Source: Kiritimatiellia bacterium (GTDB taxonomy: Bacteria; Verrucomicrobiota; Kiritimatiellia; UBA8416; YA12-FULL-48-11). Taken from it: a stretch of 64,000 nucleotides of DNA. The translations under genes and the position numbers were made by a program. Positions 18,934-27,778 of the stretch are shown here, piece after piece. Every line of letters begins with the position of its first letter. The stretch's first letter is position 1. The stretch covers positions 310,001 through 374,000 of the forward strand of contig JAQUPZ010000004.1 in NCBI GenBank assembly GCA_028716365.1. Reading direction: 5' to 3'. Below the pieces are notes generated by a model. It was given only the letters and a program-made list of their open reading frames with translations, made no database searches and was not told where the DNA came from.

Positions 18934-20906
18934 AATCTGTAAGACATGCCACCCCTGAATGTTGAACCCGGGGAGGGATAGTAACCATCCTGATCAAATC
19001 CCCTGTAACCCAGGCTGGCATATTTTTCATTGAACGCATTCTCCACGCCGGCATATAACTCAAACCCTGGTAGAATTTTCGACTTATGACGCAGGAACAT
19101 ATCGACAACTGTATATCCCTCCAATTTCTCCCCGAAATTACTATTATCGCTGCCGAGCCAGGACGATGAAACATAAGTGGTGTTCACATCAAAGAACAAA
19201 TCACCGGGCAATATCAGTTCGACCATTACCGAAGCTTTGTGAGGCGGGACAAGAGGAATGTCTTTTCCATCATTCGGTCCGTCATCAAATACTGCCTCAG
19301 TGAACGTATAATTACCGTCAATTTTCACAATATCTGCAAAAGTATGACCTGCAAATAACTCAATACCACAGTGACGCGTTTTATCCAGATTCGCGTTTCG
19401 CATGGTAATATTGTTCCATGCGATTTCATCTTTCATTTCCAGCCAGAAGACAGTAATAGACGCGGTTGTTTTCTTATCGATCAGCAATTCGGTTCCTGCC
19501 TCAATATTCCAGCCTTCTTCAGGTTTTATGTCCGAGTAGAACTGATCGCTTCCATAACCGATATAACTTACCTGTTCATCTACGAATGGATAGCGGTAAA
19601 GAGTCGAAAAACGCGTGAACATTTTACACCAATTATCAATGGTCCTATTAAGCGATAAATCGAATGCATTTTCATGATGCGTTGTATCGTCACTTACCAG
19701 CGTGGAACCTGCAGATTTCACATCGGCATCTACCCTTGTCGATTCAACCCGCACACCGGCGCCCAGAACAAGATCTTTCTGAATATTGAACTCATCTCTT
19801 GCATATCCGCCAACAGTTGTTTTGTCGACATCTGCAGAAATGGTCCGCATCGCCCTCGTTACATCGCCATAGCGTTTTACATTCAGAATGTCCGAATAAA
19901 AATCAGCACCAATTAACAAATTATTTTGATGACCGAATGTATCAAATTCCATCGAATAACGGGGAGTGACTCCATAGGTATCAACAATAAGATCCGCAAA
20001 ACTTGACCAGCTTGTCATATCACTGACAATGTCCTTACGGCCATAAATCAGGCTCATGTCAATCCTTTTCCCATCTCCAACCTGACTGCTCAATCCAAAA
20101 TCGGCATTGAAGTAAGTGTTCTCGGCACTATCATCATGATTCAAGCTCTGGCGCGGATCGGATTCCATTTGGGCTTTGGACAACCAGCCCGGAATCTCGT
20201 ATTTGACATTCTGTCCTGAAAGAGCAAGGGAAGCATTCAGGTTTTTGCTGATATCATAACCAAGATTTGCGCCGAAACCGAATGCAGAAAACCCTGTTCT
20301 GTCGCGCCATCCATCCGATTCATATCTCTCGCCATCCAACGCATATGATAACCTGTTTTTCGATCCGGAAATGTCGGCCCTGACCGAGTTCATTCCATAA
20401 CTGCCGACATCAACAGAAATTCCTCCTGCCGGTTCTTTTCCGCCTTTTCTGGTAATTATATTTACTACACCGGCAACAGCATTATCACCATACAAAACCG
20501 TACTTCCTCCGCGTACCACTTCGATTCTCTCAACATTACTAAGAGGGACTTCGAACCAGTTAATACCAGCCATATCCGGCCTGTTCAATCTCCGTCCATC
20601 CAACAGGACAAGGACACGACCATGCGAATTCTCTCCAAACCCGCGCATTGAAATCTCAGTAGTAGCAGGATTACCGGTAATCGAACGCATGGTGACTCCT
20701 TGAACATTTTTAAGAGCTTCCGCAACATCAACATATCCGGCATTTCTTATTTCATCAGAGGTAATTACGGTAACATCCGATGCAACATCCAGTGTCCCCC
20801 TGCTCTCTCTCGTGGCTGTGACAAGAATTTCACGATTCGTTGTATCCGCATACGCCATGGTCCCAACTACACCCAATACTGCCACAATCATTGTTTTTCT
20901 TTTCAT
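18930..20906 (-). CDS. btuB: TonB-dependent outer-membrane receptor, BtuB-like
   Basis: 658 residues from the ATG at 20906, chosen because GGGAGGT (20913-20919) sits 7 nt upstream; two in-frame ATGs further 5' are less well placed. The signal peptide is MKRKTMIVAVLGVVGTMAYA. The TonB-box/plug region has EILVTATRES, the plug domain reads VAEALKNVQGVTMRS, GRVLVLLDGRRLNRPD and IERIEVVRGGSTVLYGDNAVAGVVNI (in parts). A 22-strand barrel type C-terminus ends in an aromatic residue (GGMSYRF). It is the last gene of the riboswitch-controlled cobalamin operon, which supports corrinoid as substrate. No tonB-exbB-exbD or btuCDF genes are in the window. Confidence 0.9.
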   Translation of the reverse strand: MKRKTMIVAVLGVVGTMAYADTTNREILVTATRESRGTLDVASDVTVITSDEIRNAGYVDVAEALKNVQGVTMRSITGNPATTEISMRGFGENSHGRVLVLLDGRRLNRPDMAGINWFEVPLSNVERIEVVRGGSTVLYGDNAVAGVVNIITRKGGKEPAGGISVDVGSYGMNSVRADISGSKNRLSYALDGERYESDGWRDRTGFSAFGFGANLGYDISKNLNASLALSGQNVKYEIPGWLSKAQMESDPRQSLNHDDSAENTYFNADFGLSSQVGDGKRIDMSLIYGRKDIVSDMTSWSSFADLIVDTYGVTPRYSMEFDTFGHQNNLLIGADFYSDILNVKRYGDVTRAMRTISADVDKTTVGGYARDEFNIQKDLVLGAGVRVESTRVDADVKSAGSTLVSDDTTHHENAFDLSLNRTIDNWCKMFTRFSTLYRYPFVDEQVSYIGYGSDQFYSDIKPEEGWNIEAGTELLIDKKTTASITVFWLEMKDEIAWNNITMRNANLDKTRHCGIELFAGHTFADIVKIDGNYTFTEAVFDDGPNDGKDIPLVPPHKASVMVELILPGDLFFDVNTTYVSSSWLGSDNSNFGEKLEGYTVVDMFLRHKSKILPGFELYAGVENAFNEKYASLGYRGFDQDGYYPSPGSTFRGGMSYRF

Positions 20907-20956
20907 CCGCATACCTCCCTTTTTCTTCAATTGTAATCGCATTCGCAATCTTTCGG

Positions 20957-21616
20957 TTATTTATACTTCTGAATATCCAGTGACCAGTGCTTCCAGAAGC
21001 CATCTTTTAAAACCGGTTCAGCTTCCAAGATTTCAATTCTTCTCTTGAAAATCGGCCCATTTACAACCAGGGTATGAAATTCTCCATTTTCCCCGCACGT
21101 ACATATACTACGCCTCTCCAACTCCCGGATCATTTCCCTGCTCATGATTCTCCCTACAAAATCCTTCCCGAACTTTTCTTCATGGCAGCTGATAATCAAT
21201 GCTTCAAATCCGGCATCAATAAATTCCTCGACAAGTCGTGAAGGATTCTCATTCCAAAGCGGTTCCAGGGCCTCAATATTCATATCCCGGCATACCCTTA
21301 CAGCCCAATCTCTGTGTTCATTTAGATAGATATCGCCGAAAACAATACCTCCGATCCCGCGCAACAGAGCAACCCCTGCTTTAAAATCATTTTCATATTC
21401 GTTCATGTCATCACGGGCTGATTTTTGTACAAGCGGTATACCCATCAGTTCAGCCTGCAGTTTCAACAAACCTGAATCTATGCCATGGAAACAACAATGG
21501 CCCAAGTCCTGCGAAATGAGGTTAAACAGATATTCGACGTCCACGCCCTGTTCCAAGCTTCTGTACAAAGCAAGACAACAGTCTTTTCCGCCACTCCATG
21601 ATGATGCAACTTTCAT
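20957..21616 (-). CDS. COG2102 PP-loop ATPase (Dph6-like), cobalamin-operon member
   Basis: 219 residues. N-terminal SWSGGKDCCLALY is a PP-loop ATP pyrophosphatase motif. GIVFGDIYLNEHRDWAVRVC and the trailing LEPLWNENP are hallmarks of the diphthine-ammonia-ligase superfamily, and the C-terminal CGENGEFHTLVVNGP is also conserved. In eukaryotes and archaea this family amidates diphthine on elongation factor 2. Bacteria lack diphthamide, so that function cannot apply. The gene lies between cobS (13 bp upstream) and btuB behind a B12 riboswitch, so a role in corrinoid processing or amidation is a reasonable inference. Function unknown. Confidence 0.85.
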   Translation of the reverse strand: MKVASSWSGGKDCCLALYRSLEQGVDVEYLFNLISQDLGHCCFHGIDSGLLKLQAELMGIPLVQKSARDDMNEYENDFKAGVALLRGIGGIVFGDIYLNEHRDWAVRVCRDMNIEALEPLWNENPSRLVEEFIDAGFEALIISCHEEKFGKDFVGRIMSREMIRELERRSICTCGENGEFHTLVVNGPIFKRRIEILEAEPVLKDGFWKHWSLDIQKYK

Positions 21617-21629
21617 ATATACGATCCAA

Positions 21630-22376
21630 TCACACTGAAAAACCCAAGATCACCATTATTCCTGTCTCAAATAATTCACTGCCCATTCCTATAAGATCAC
21701 CCGTAACACCGCCAAATGTCCGGCGCATCCAGGATGCGAGAATTGAACATAAAAGGCATGCGCCGATGCCTATAATTACGGCAAAAAAGCTTCCAACGGC
21801 AAAACAAAGCATCAGTCCGACAATATAGGCCACTACAAAATGGTACATTGTCGCTCCCTTTACAAACTTCTGCCCCATTCCACCTTCAGCACGGGCATAT
21901 GGCAGCGTAACAATCAGATGAACCTGCATTACCCTCGAAACAACAAACGGAACAATCAACTGCCAATAATTTCCCACTCCAGCCAGGCGCGCAATGGCTG
22001 CAATCTTGGCTGACAACACTAAAATCAATACAATCACCCCATAACTGCCAATCCGCGAATCTTTCATGATTTCCAGCCGGCGCTGGATCGTCTGTCCTCC
22101 CAACGAATCAAAAGTATCAGCAAGTCCGTCCAAGTGTAACCCGCCGGTCAGAAATGACACCACCCCGACGCAAAGAACCGCCGCACCTATCGGCCAGCCG
22201 CATCTACCCCCTGCGATCCAGGCTATCCCTGTAACCAGGAGTCCAATTAATGCACCGACAAGCGGGAAAAACGGCAAAGAGTCGGACATCTCTTCTGCAT
22301 CCCGGCCCGGTACAGGAAATAAGGTAAGGGTCCTTATTGCTGTTATTAATCCACGCATAATATTTTCAATCCACAT
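21630..22376 (-). CDS. cobS: Adenosylcobinamide-GDP ribazoletransferase (cobalamin synthase)
   Basis: 248 residues, polytopic membrane protein. It joins adenosylcobinamide-GDP and alpha-ribazole (phosphate) to give adenosylcobalamin (phosphate). The signature GGLHLDGLADTFDSLGG with its acidic residues is present, followed by KDSRIGSYGVIVLIL. Two starts are possible, at 22376 and at 22358 (MRGLITAI); neither has a strong ribosome-binding site. It follows cobT by 34 bp. CobC (alpha-ribazole phosphatase) is not in this operon. Confidence 0.96.
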   Translation of the reverse strand: MWIENIMRGLITAIRTLTLFPVPGRDAEEMSDSLPFFPLVGALIGLLVTGIAWIAGGRCGWPIGAAVLCVGVVSFLTGGLHLDGLADTFDSLGGQTIQRRLEIMKDSRIGSYGVIVLILVLSAKIAAIARLAGVGNYWQLIVPFVVSRVMQVHLIVTLPYARAEGGMGQKFVKGATMYHFVVAYIVGLMLCFAVGSFFAVIIGIGACLLCSILASWMRRTFGGVTGDLIGMGSELFETGIMVILGFSV

Positions 22377-22410
22377 TCTATTTTTTTTATTAAGCCGTTT
22401 TTCTTCTTTC

Positions 22411-23469
22411 TCATGCCCCTGGCGTTATGCCGACATCCGCAAACGTCGCCATTTCATTATAGATAGCCACGGCATCCTGAATGATCTGCATGGCCATAAC
22501 TGCACCCGTGCCTTCTCCCAGTCGCATTCCAAGGTCAAGTACGGGCCGCAAATTTTCTGTTTCAAAAAACTTCTTGTGACCTGGTTCAGCACTCATGTGC
22601 GAGAAGAACATGTAATCTTTCGCAGCCGGACAAATCGTCATGGCAACAAGTGCGCCAGCCGTAGATATATAGCCGTCAACCACCACCGGGATTCTTCTAG
22701 CTGCTGCACCGAGGCAAAGCCCACAGATACCTGCAATCTCCAAACCACCAAGCGCAGCCAATGTTTCGATCGGACCTGTACAGCGTGACCTGTTTACCTC
22801 CAACGCCTTCTCGATAATCTTTGTTTTCTTCGCAATTCCCTGTACATCCAGTCCTGTCCCCGGCCCAACCAATTCCGAAACCGGCAATCCGAGATATGCT
22901 GCATATAACGCAGCAGCCGGTGTTGTGTTACCTATCCCCATCTCACCGGTAGCAACAAGCGTGACTCCAGTATTGGCTGCAAAATTCAAACGTTCAATTC
23001 CCACGGAAACAGCTTTCTTTGCCTCATAAATTGTCATTGCAGGACCTTTGGCAATATTGTCAGCGCTGCGTTTAACATTGAGTCTCAGCAGTCCTTTCAA
23101 ATTACCCGGGTCTTTCGCCATCCCAATATCTATGATTTCAACCTCTGCGCCGGCACAGCGTGCCAACACGTTTATTGCCGCACCACCGTGTATAAAATTC
23201 ATTACCATTAATCCGGTGACATCAGCCGGGTATGCGCTTACACCTTCCTCAACAACTTTGTGATCACCAGCGAATACGAATACTTTCTTTCCCCTGAATA
23301 TTGGCCGTATTTCCCCCCTTATCGCCACATATCGCGCGGCAAGCTCTTCCAGATACCCCAGGCTCCTCTTCGGTTTGGTAAGCGAATCCAAACGTTCGTA
23401 GGCCTTTGCAATCGATTCCTTTGATACCGGCTTGATTTCGTCAATCGTACTTTTTAAACAATCAGACAC
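22411..23469 (-). CDS. cobT: Nicotinate-nucleotide:dimethylbenzimidazole phosphoribosyltransferase
   Basis: 352 residues, normal length. It makes alpha-ribazole phosphate, activating the lower ligand of cobalamin. Motifs include FAGDHKVVEEGVSAYP, NFIHGGAAINVLA, ATGEMGIGNTTPAAAL, GPGTGLD and LGEGTGAVMAM, the last holding the catalytic glutamate. The start is GTG at 23469 preceded by AAAAGGT; cobU ends 3 bp upstream. The presence of CobU, CobT and CobS without corrin-ring genes points to salvage of cobinamide or remodelling of imported corrinoids. Confidence 0.97.
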   Translation of the reverse strand: MSDCLKSTIDEIKPVSKESIAKAYERLDSLTKPKRSLGYLEELAARYVAIRGEIRPIFRGKKVFVFAGDHKVVEEGVSAYPADVTGLMVMNFIHGGAAINVLARCAGAEVEIIDIGMAKDPGNLKGLLRLNVKRSADNIAKGPAMTIYEAKKAVSVGIERLNFAANTGVTLVATGEMGIGNTTPAAALYAAYLGLPVSELVGPGTGLDVQGIAKKTKIIEKALEVNRSRCTGPIETLAALGGLEIAGICGLCLGAAARRIPVVVDGYISTAGALVAMTICPAAKDYMFFSHMSAEPGHKKFFETENLRPVLDLGMRLGEGTGAVMAMQIIQDAVAIYNEMATFADVGITPGA

Positions 23470-23472
23470 AAT

Positions 23473-24021
23473 TTACCTTTTCCCTTTCTTCCGTTTAATA
23501 ACCATCGGGATTCCGGCAATAACGAACACAACTTTATCGGCGATTCCCGCAAGTTCCTGGTTCAACCAGCCGGCATAATCCCTGAAATCCCGTCCCAACT
23601 CATTGTCAGGCACAATCCCCATCCCAACTTCATTACTCACGATGATCACATTTCTTTTCACTTTCTGCAGCGCAGCGATAAAGTCATTTTTCCTTCTATT
23701 AATGGATTTGGGACCTTCCTTAATAAGAACATTGCTAAGCCACACTGTGACACAATCGAGCAGTATACCGTCTCTATCTGCTGGAACATTTGCGATCACG
23801 CCAGCAATATCCAATGGCTCTTCAATGCATGACCATTTAGGTCCGCGCGCCGTCCTATGACGTGCTATCCTTCCCGCCATTTCAGGATCAATCGGTTCAG
23901 CTGTTGCGAGAAATAGAGGATGTTTAAAACTGCTTTCCGCCATGCGTCCCGCATAACTGCTCTTACCGCTTCTTGCACCGCCAAAGACCAGTGTTATCCG
24001 GTATTTTCGTTTTATTTTCAT
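23473..24021 (-). CDS. cobU: Adenosylcobinamide kinase / adenosylcobinamide-phosphate guanylyltransferase
   Basis: 182 residues. It phosphorylates adenosylcobinamide and then transfers GMP to it. The P-loop is VFGGARSGKSSYA. The DCVTVWLSN segment and VSNEVGMGIVPDNELGRDFRD, which holds conserved contacts, are present. It is the first gene of the operon, about 30 bp after an intrinsic terminator and downstream of a cobalamin riboswitch, so its expression should fall when B12 is abundant. GGGAGT precedes the ATG. Confidence 0.96.
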   Translation of the reverse strand: MKIKRKYRITLVFGGARSGKSSYAGRMAESSFKHPLFLATAEPIDPEMAGRIARHRTARGPKWSCIEEPLDIAGVIANVPADRDGILLDCVTVWLSNVLIKEGPKSINRRKNDFIAALQKVKRNVIIVSNEVGMGIVPDNELGRDFRDYAGWLNQELAGIADKVVFVIAGIPMVIKRKKGKR

Positions 24022-24049
24022 TTTTAACTCCCGGTAAAAACGCAGAAAA

Positions 24050-24090
24050 CAAAAAAGCCTTCAGGCTTCCGGAAAGAAGTCTGAAGGCTT
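24050..24090 (-). terminator. Intrinsic terminator between cobalamin riboswitch and cobU
   Basis: On the minus strand AGCCTTCAG (24089-24081) pairs with CTGAAGGCT (24064-24056) around a 16-nt loop and is followed by a run of six U (24056-24051). It sits in the leader about 30 bp before cobU, the expected place for a riboswitch expression platform. Confidence 0.85.
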
Positions 24091-24159
24091 GATAATCGTC
24101 AATCAATTACACCTCATCCTCCCTTCCCGCGAAGGAGTTTGCACGCTTTCCCGAATATC

Positions 24160-24340
24160 TGCGTGATGAGCATGAAAAGAAACGTCTTCTGGCTTCCGGC
24201 TTCAAATCTACTACCACACCTTCCCCTAGGTTTGATTCAGGGTGGTCACTGAGGTTTCGTAGCCGGTTACAGCGGCGCAACCGCGTCTGATTTTCACAGA
24301 CTTCCGTACTCTTTCCACAAAACTTATTATCTCAAAGAAC
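24160..24340 (-). ncRNA. Cobalamin riboswitch
   Basis: Read on the minus strand, the leader has the conserved core GTGAAAATCAGACGCGGTTG then CGCCGCTGTAA, the CAGTGACCACC element, GGGGAAGGTGTGG and the B12-box-like GCCGGAAGCCAGAAGAC (24200-24184). These occur in the class-I cobalamin aptamer order. The exact ends are estimated. It precedes the intrinsic terminator and the cobUTS operon. Ligand binding is expected to favour termination, lowering cobalamin salvage and uptake. Confidence 0.93.
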
Positions 24341-24349
24341 TGCAATATA

Positions 24350-24376
24350 ATTAGCATGTGTCATTCCCTTGTCAAT
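24350..24376 (-). promoter_or_regulatory. Candidate sigma-70 promoter for the cobalamin operon leader
   Basis: A perfect -35 TTGACA lies on the minus strand at 24375-24370. The AT-rich TAATTAT-type sequence downstream at about 24353-24347 could be the -10, though spacing and match are imperfect. It is placed correctly just before the riboswitch. Confidence 0.4.
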
Positions 24377-24452
24377 GCCGAATTCGATAATTATTTCTTG
24401 ACCGTATTTATACATGACACCATGCTAGTGATTGATATATACGGAGGTCAAA

Positions 24453-24944
24453 ATGGATGTCGGGTGTCTGAGCATATTCGGGATTGAACAATGTTCATGG
24501 GATGAAATTGTTAAATTACTGGCTGCCTGTTTTCTTGGTGGCATCCTGGGAATGGAACGCGAACTAACGCGTCATCCAGCGGGACTGAGAACCCATATTC
24601 TCGTTTCGCTGGGGTCAGCCGCAGTAATGCTGATGGCTTATTACCTGCTCAGGACTCTCAACAGTGATGTCAAGTTCGATCCCGGCCGTGCAATCCAGGG
24701 CATCATTACCGGCATGGGCTTCATCGGCGCCGGCGCCATCATGAAAGAAGGTTATAATATTCACGGGATAACAACAGCCGCATCACTGTGGGTAGCATCC
24801 GCCGTTGGCATGCTCGCGGCATCAGGGGCGTATGGGATCGCTGTATTTACCACCCTCCTGGCAACAGCAGCAATGGCATTTTCTCCACGAACAATAGTCA
24901 AACATCCAGATAACATTGATTCAAATGAATCTAAATCTTCATAA
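24453..24944 (+). CDS. MgtC/SapB-family inner-membrane protein
   Basis: 163 residues from the ATG at 24453, preceded by GGAGG at 24443-24447; an earlier in-frame start would precede this site. The family signature is clear: GGILGMERELTRHPAGLRTHILVSLGSA (in parts), RAIQGIITGMGFIGAGAI and the GITTAASLWVASAVGMLAASG motif. Four membrane segments are visible. It is the short form without the soluble C-terminal domain. MgtC proteins are linked to magnesium limitation and F-ATPase control in some pathogens; no magnesium transporter is adjacent here. It is divergent from the cobalamin operon, with a 431-bp region that is mostly the riboswitch leader. Confidence 0.9.
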   Translation: MDVGCLSIFGIEQCSWDEIVKLLAACFLGGILGMERELTRHPAGLRTHILVSLGSAAVMLMAYYLLRTLNSDVKFDPGRAIQGIITGMGFIGAGAIMKEGYNIHGITTAASLWVASAVGMLAASGAYGIAVFTTLLATAAMAFSPRTIVKHPDNIDSNESKSS

Positions 24945-25038
24945 TTTTTTCTTTATTTGCATAAGGAACCGACTGCGTGTTAGCTTTGTTCCGGTATTTT
25001 ACATGGGTTTGAACACCAAAGATTAACAGGGGAAAGAA

Positions 25039-25401
25039 ATGTCAAAGATACTTGTAGTTGATGATGAAGCATCCGTACTCCAATCAATGGAAATACTTCT
25101 TAAATCAGAAGGTCATGAAGTCGTAACCATGCGCGACAGCGAAAAAGCTGCAGAAATGATCAAGAACGAAAGATACGACCTGCTTATAACAGATATACGA
25201 ATGTCCCCTGTCGATGGGATGCAGCTTATCAAGCTGGCACATTCGAAAACACCACCCATACCGACAATCGTCGTGTCGGCTTACGGCTCAGAAAATACTG
25301 AACACCAGAGTTTTGATCTTGGCTGTACGGCTTACATTCAGAAGCCGTTCAAAATTCAACATGTACTCGATGCTGTACGCAAAGTATTTCTAAACAAATA
25401 A
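25039..25401 (+). CDS. Stand-alone response-regulator receiver (CheY-like)
   Basis: 120 residues, a single receiver domain. ILVVDDEASVLQSME supplies the acidic pair, LLITDIRMSPVDGMQL the phosphorylatable Asp at about residue 54, VVSAYG the conserved Ser/Thr region and IQKPFKI the conserved Lys. There is no output domain. AGGGGAAAGAA precedes the ATG. No histidine kinase is encoded nearby, so its partner is unknown. It may feed into a phosphorelay or a protein-protein switch. Confidence 0.92.
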   Translation: MSKILVVDDEASVLQSMEILLKSEGHEVVTMRDSEKAAEMIKNERYDLLITDIRMSPVDGMQLIKLAHSKTPPIPTIVVSAYGSENTEHQSFDLGCTAYIQKPFKIQHVLDAVRKVFLNK

Positions 25402-25418
25402 CAGGTTACCCCCGCTTA

Positions 25419-25949
25419 TCACTCTTCAACAAGAAGACTATGTATATATTCATTCTTGTCCCTGATCTCATCAAGAGACAGATCTGCGATCTCATGCGGA
25501 AACACAATCCAACCGGTTACTTTCCTGACAAAGAAATCAGGTGACTCAATCGCACCTTTTTTAAGGTAAAGAGTTGCTATCTTAACGTTTCGTGTTTTCT
25601 TAAAGAGAATTTCACGCACCTTCCTGACGGTACAACCAGTATCATAAATATCATCAACTATAATAACCTTTGAATCCCGTCCCAGGGCAGAAAGAATAAC
25701 ATTCATATCTCCAATACGAGGCTCCCCTCTTTTCCCTATGCCCGAATATGATTCCGCTTTCACAATCATGTGGTCAACATTTACTCCTTTGTAACACATG
25801 AACTCATGGACCGCCAAACCAATCGGCGCACCACCTCGCCATAATGCCACCATGGCATCCGGCCGGTAGCCAGAATCATAAATCTTTCTTGCCAGTCTGA
25901 ATGAGTCCTTGAGAAGAAATTCCGGACTGATAAATTTCTTCATTGTCAT
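25419..25949 (-). CDS. Phosphoribosyltransferase (hypoxanthine/xanthine PRT-like)
   Basis: 176 residues. The PRPP-binding loop is VIIVDDIYDTGCTVRKV. The N-terminal MVALWRGGAPIGLAVHEFM carries the second conserved loop. The C-terminal PDFFVRKVTGWIVFPHE segment is like that of xanthine and hypoxanthine PRTs. It probably salvages a purine base to the nucleotide. It lies 15 bp after the FHA-kinase gene in the same direction. Start alternatives are 25949 and 25943. The exact base is not deducible. Confidence 0.85.
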   Translation of the reverse strand: MTMKKFISPEFLLKDSFRLARKIYDSGYRPDAMVALWRGGAPIGLAVHEFMCYKGVNVDHMIVKAESYSGIGKRGEPRIGDMNVILSALGRDSKVIIVDDIYDTGCTVRKVREILFKKTRNVKIATLYLKKGAIESPDFFVRKVTGWIVFPHEIADLSLDEIRDKNEYIHSLLVEE

Positions 25950-25964
25950 GAGGATACCGCTTCT

Positions 25965-27317
25965 TTAAATACCTGCAGCCGTTGCGGCTTTATTGATTTC
26001 ATTAACATAGCCGGCGAGAGTTACAATTGTAGGTCCGTATCCCTTCGAATACATCGCATGTTCAAGCGCATAACCAAGTTCGCCTGCTGTCTGATACCTG
26101 TCGTCAGGAAGTTTTTTAAGACATGTCATAAGAATATCTACAACAACCTTCGGAATATCCTTTCGATATTCCAGAGGATCAGGCACCTTCGATTGCTTGA
26201 CGCGCTCTACGGTGCCATCGATATCATCTCCTTCACATTGAAAAATCCTTACACCGGTAAGAAGTTCATAATACAAAAGACCCAGGGAATAGATATCGCT
26301 CCGGTTATCAATGACGGCGCAGTTTGCCTGTTCAGGCGACATATATTCAACACTGCCGACAAGGTAGCCATCATCATTCCCCATAAATTGCGCCGCCTTG
26401 GCTACACCAAAGTCTGTGAGTTTTACTTCACCTTCCCTGGTTATCATTACATTGTTTGGAGATACATCACGATGGACCAGTCCCAGGGGATTACCATACT
26501 CATCCTTTTTATTGTGCGCATACTCCAGCCCACGGCAAATACGGCTGGCAATGAACGTAGCAATTTCTATCGGAACCACCCGTTTCAATTTCCGGTGCAA
26601 ACGTATAAATCTCGTCAGATTGATACCATCGATATATTCCATGGCGATGTAATATCCATCCTCGTGTCTGCCCAGGTGATGAATCTGTACGATGTTTTGA
26701 TGGACCAGGTTTGCCACCAGTTTCGCTTCACCTATGAAAGATGAAACAAAGCTTTCCTTCCGGACATATGTTGGCAAAATGGTTTTTATTGCAACCTTTT
26801 TAATAAAACCTTCCGCACCAAACTGTTCAGCCTCATACACTGACCCCATTCCGCCATCAGCAATCTTGCGTTTCAAGAAATAGGTTACAGTTCCGAAAAT
26901 ATTACCGGAAAGCTCACCGCCCTGACGTTCGTCAACAGCAGTAGCCCTGGCAAAGAAATCCCCGTCAACAACCGTAGCTTCCTGAGGTTTTGTATCGGCC
27001 TTTTCCGTCTCCGCTGATGAAAGAATTGTTTTTGCGCCGGGTACTACAATCTTTATTTTGTTTTTGCCGATCACCAACGAATCGCCGTGCCTTATTTCGG
27101 CACTGATCACTCGGTGTCCGTTCAACATGATACCATTGGTTGAACCAAGGTCCCTTACAAACATGCGGCCACCTTCAGCATATATCTGACAATGTACGAG
27201 GGAGACCGATGCATCGGGTATGGCGATGTCGTTGGACGGATCCCTGCCAATCATCACCATTTCACCGCACTCAAACTTCTTGTCGGCCAGACTGCCCGTT
27301 TGAAAAATCAAATTCAT
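25965..27317 (-). CDS. FHA-domain Ser/Thr protein kinase
   Basis: 450 residues. The N-terminal ~95 residues form an FHA domain with GRDPSNDIAIPDASVSLVHC (GRDPSND, SLVHC) and RDLGSTNGIMLNG. A linker leads to a Hanks-type kinase at about 145-415: glycine loop KIADGGMGSVYEA, lysine VAIKTILP, catalytic loop LVHRDVSPNNVMI, DFG in LTDFGVAKA and SVEYMSPEQ. All core residues are present, so it should be active. No transmembrane segment is visible, unlike PknB-type receptors. The FHA suggests binding of phosphothreonine partners or autoregulation. GGAGAATGGTAAAGA precedes the ATG. Confidence 0.93.
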   Translation of the reverse strand: MNLIFQTGSLADKKFECGEMVMIGRDPSNDIAIPDASVSLVHCQIYAEGGRMFVRDLGSTNGIMLNGHRVISAEIRHGDSLVIGKNKIKIVVPGAKTILSSAETEKADTKPQEATVVDGDFFARATAVDERQGGELSGNIFGTVTYFLKRKIADGGMGSVYEAEQFGAEGFIKKVAIKTILPTYVRKESFVSSFIGEAKLVANLVHQNIVQIHHLGRHEDGYYIAMEYIDGINLTRFIRLHRKLKRVVPIEIATFIASRICRGLEYAHNKKDEYGNPLGLVHRDVSPNNVMITREGEVKLTDFGVAKAAQFMGNDDGYLVGSVEYMSPEQANCAVIDNRSDIYSLGLLYYELLTGVRIFQCEGDDIDGTVERVKQSKVPDPLEYRKDIPKVVVDILMTCLKKLPDDRYQTAGELGYALEHAMYSKGYGPTIVTLAGYVNEINKAATAAGI

Positions 27318-27441
27318 TCTTTACCATTCTCCAAGGAATCACATACTGAATACATACTAATACACATTTATCAGGCCTTCGACAAGCGACATATTTTAAC
27401 TCATACTTGATTTCACAATGCCCCTGTTATAAATTAACAGC

Positions 27442-27759
27442 ATGAGGATATATCTGCTTCTTATGGTTTTAATGGTAATCGTCAGTCTGCCGGGATGCAG
27501 CTCCATCAAACCGTTAACCCTTCGACATTACAGTAAAAACATAATCGCAAACAAAAATAAGACACTTTTCCTTGAACATGAACAAATCGACTTCGCGAAT
27601 CTCAAGCATGAACTGGTAAGACGGCTTATATCAACTACCACTCCCATAACAGTACATATTCACCATGACCTGCCACATTCATTGGCAGAATCTCTTATAA
27701 ACAAACTGAAAGCCGAAGGGTTTACAGACGTCCAAATCGTTATTTTTGGGGACCAATAG
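27442..27759 (+). CDS. Small putative lipoprotein with ExbD/TolR-like C-terminal segment
   Basis: 105 residues. The signal is MRIYLLLMVLMVIVSLPGCSS with a lipobox ending in Cys19, so it is likely a lipoprotein. Residues 66-103 (PITVHIHHDLPHSLAESLIN then KLKAEGFTDVQIVIFG) have the beta-alpha-beta pattern seen in the periplasmic domain of ExbD/TolR. The N-terminal membrane anchor of ExbD is replaced by a lipid anchor. This resemblance is my reading and is weak. It is divergent from the kinase gene and 19 bp ahead of the YbhB-like gene. Confidence 0.6.
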   Translation: MRIYLLLMVLMVIVSLPGCSSIKPLTLRHYSKNIIANKNKTLFLEHEQIDFANLKHELVRRLISTTTPITVHIHHDLPHSLAESLINKLKAEGFTDVQIVIFGDQ

Positions 27760-27778
27760 CCCGATGGAGTGACACATC

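Noticed and set aside
20957..21616. Diphthine-ammonia ligase as functional name
   Set aside because: Bacteria do not make diphthamide; the fold matches but the function cannot be transferred.
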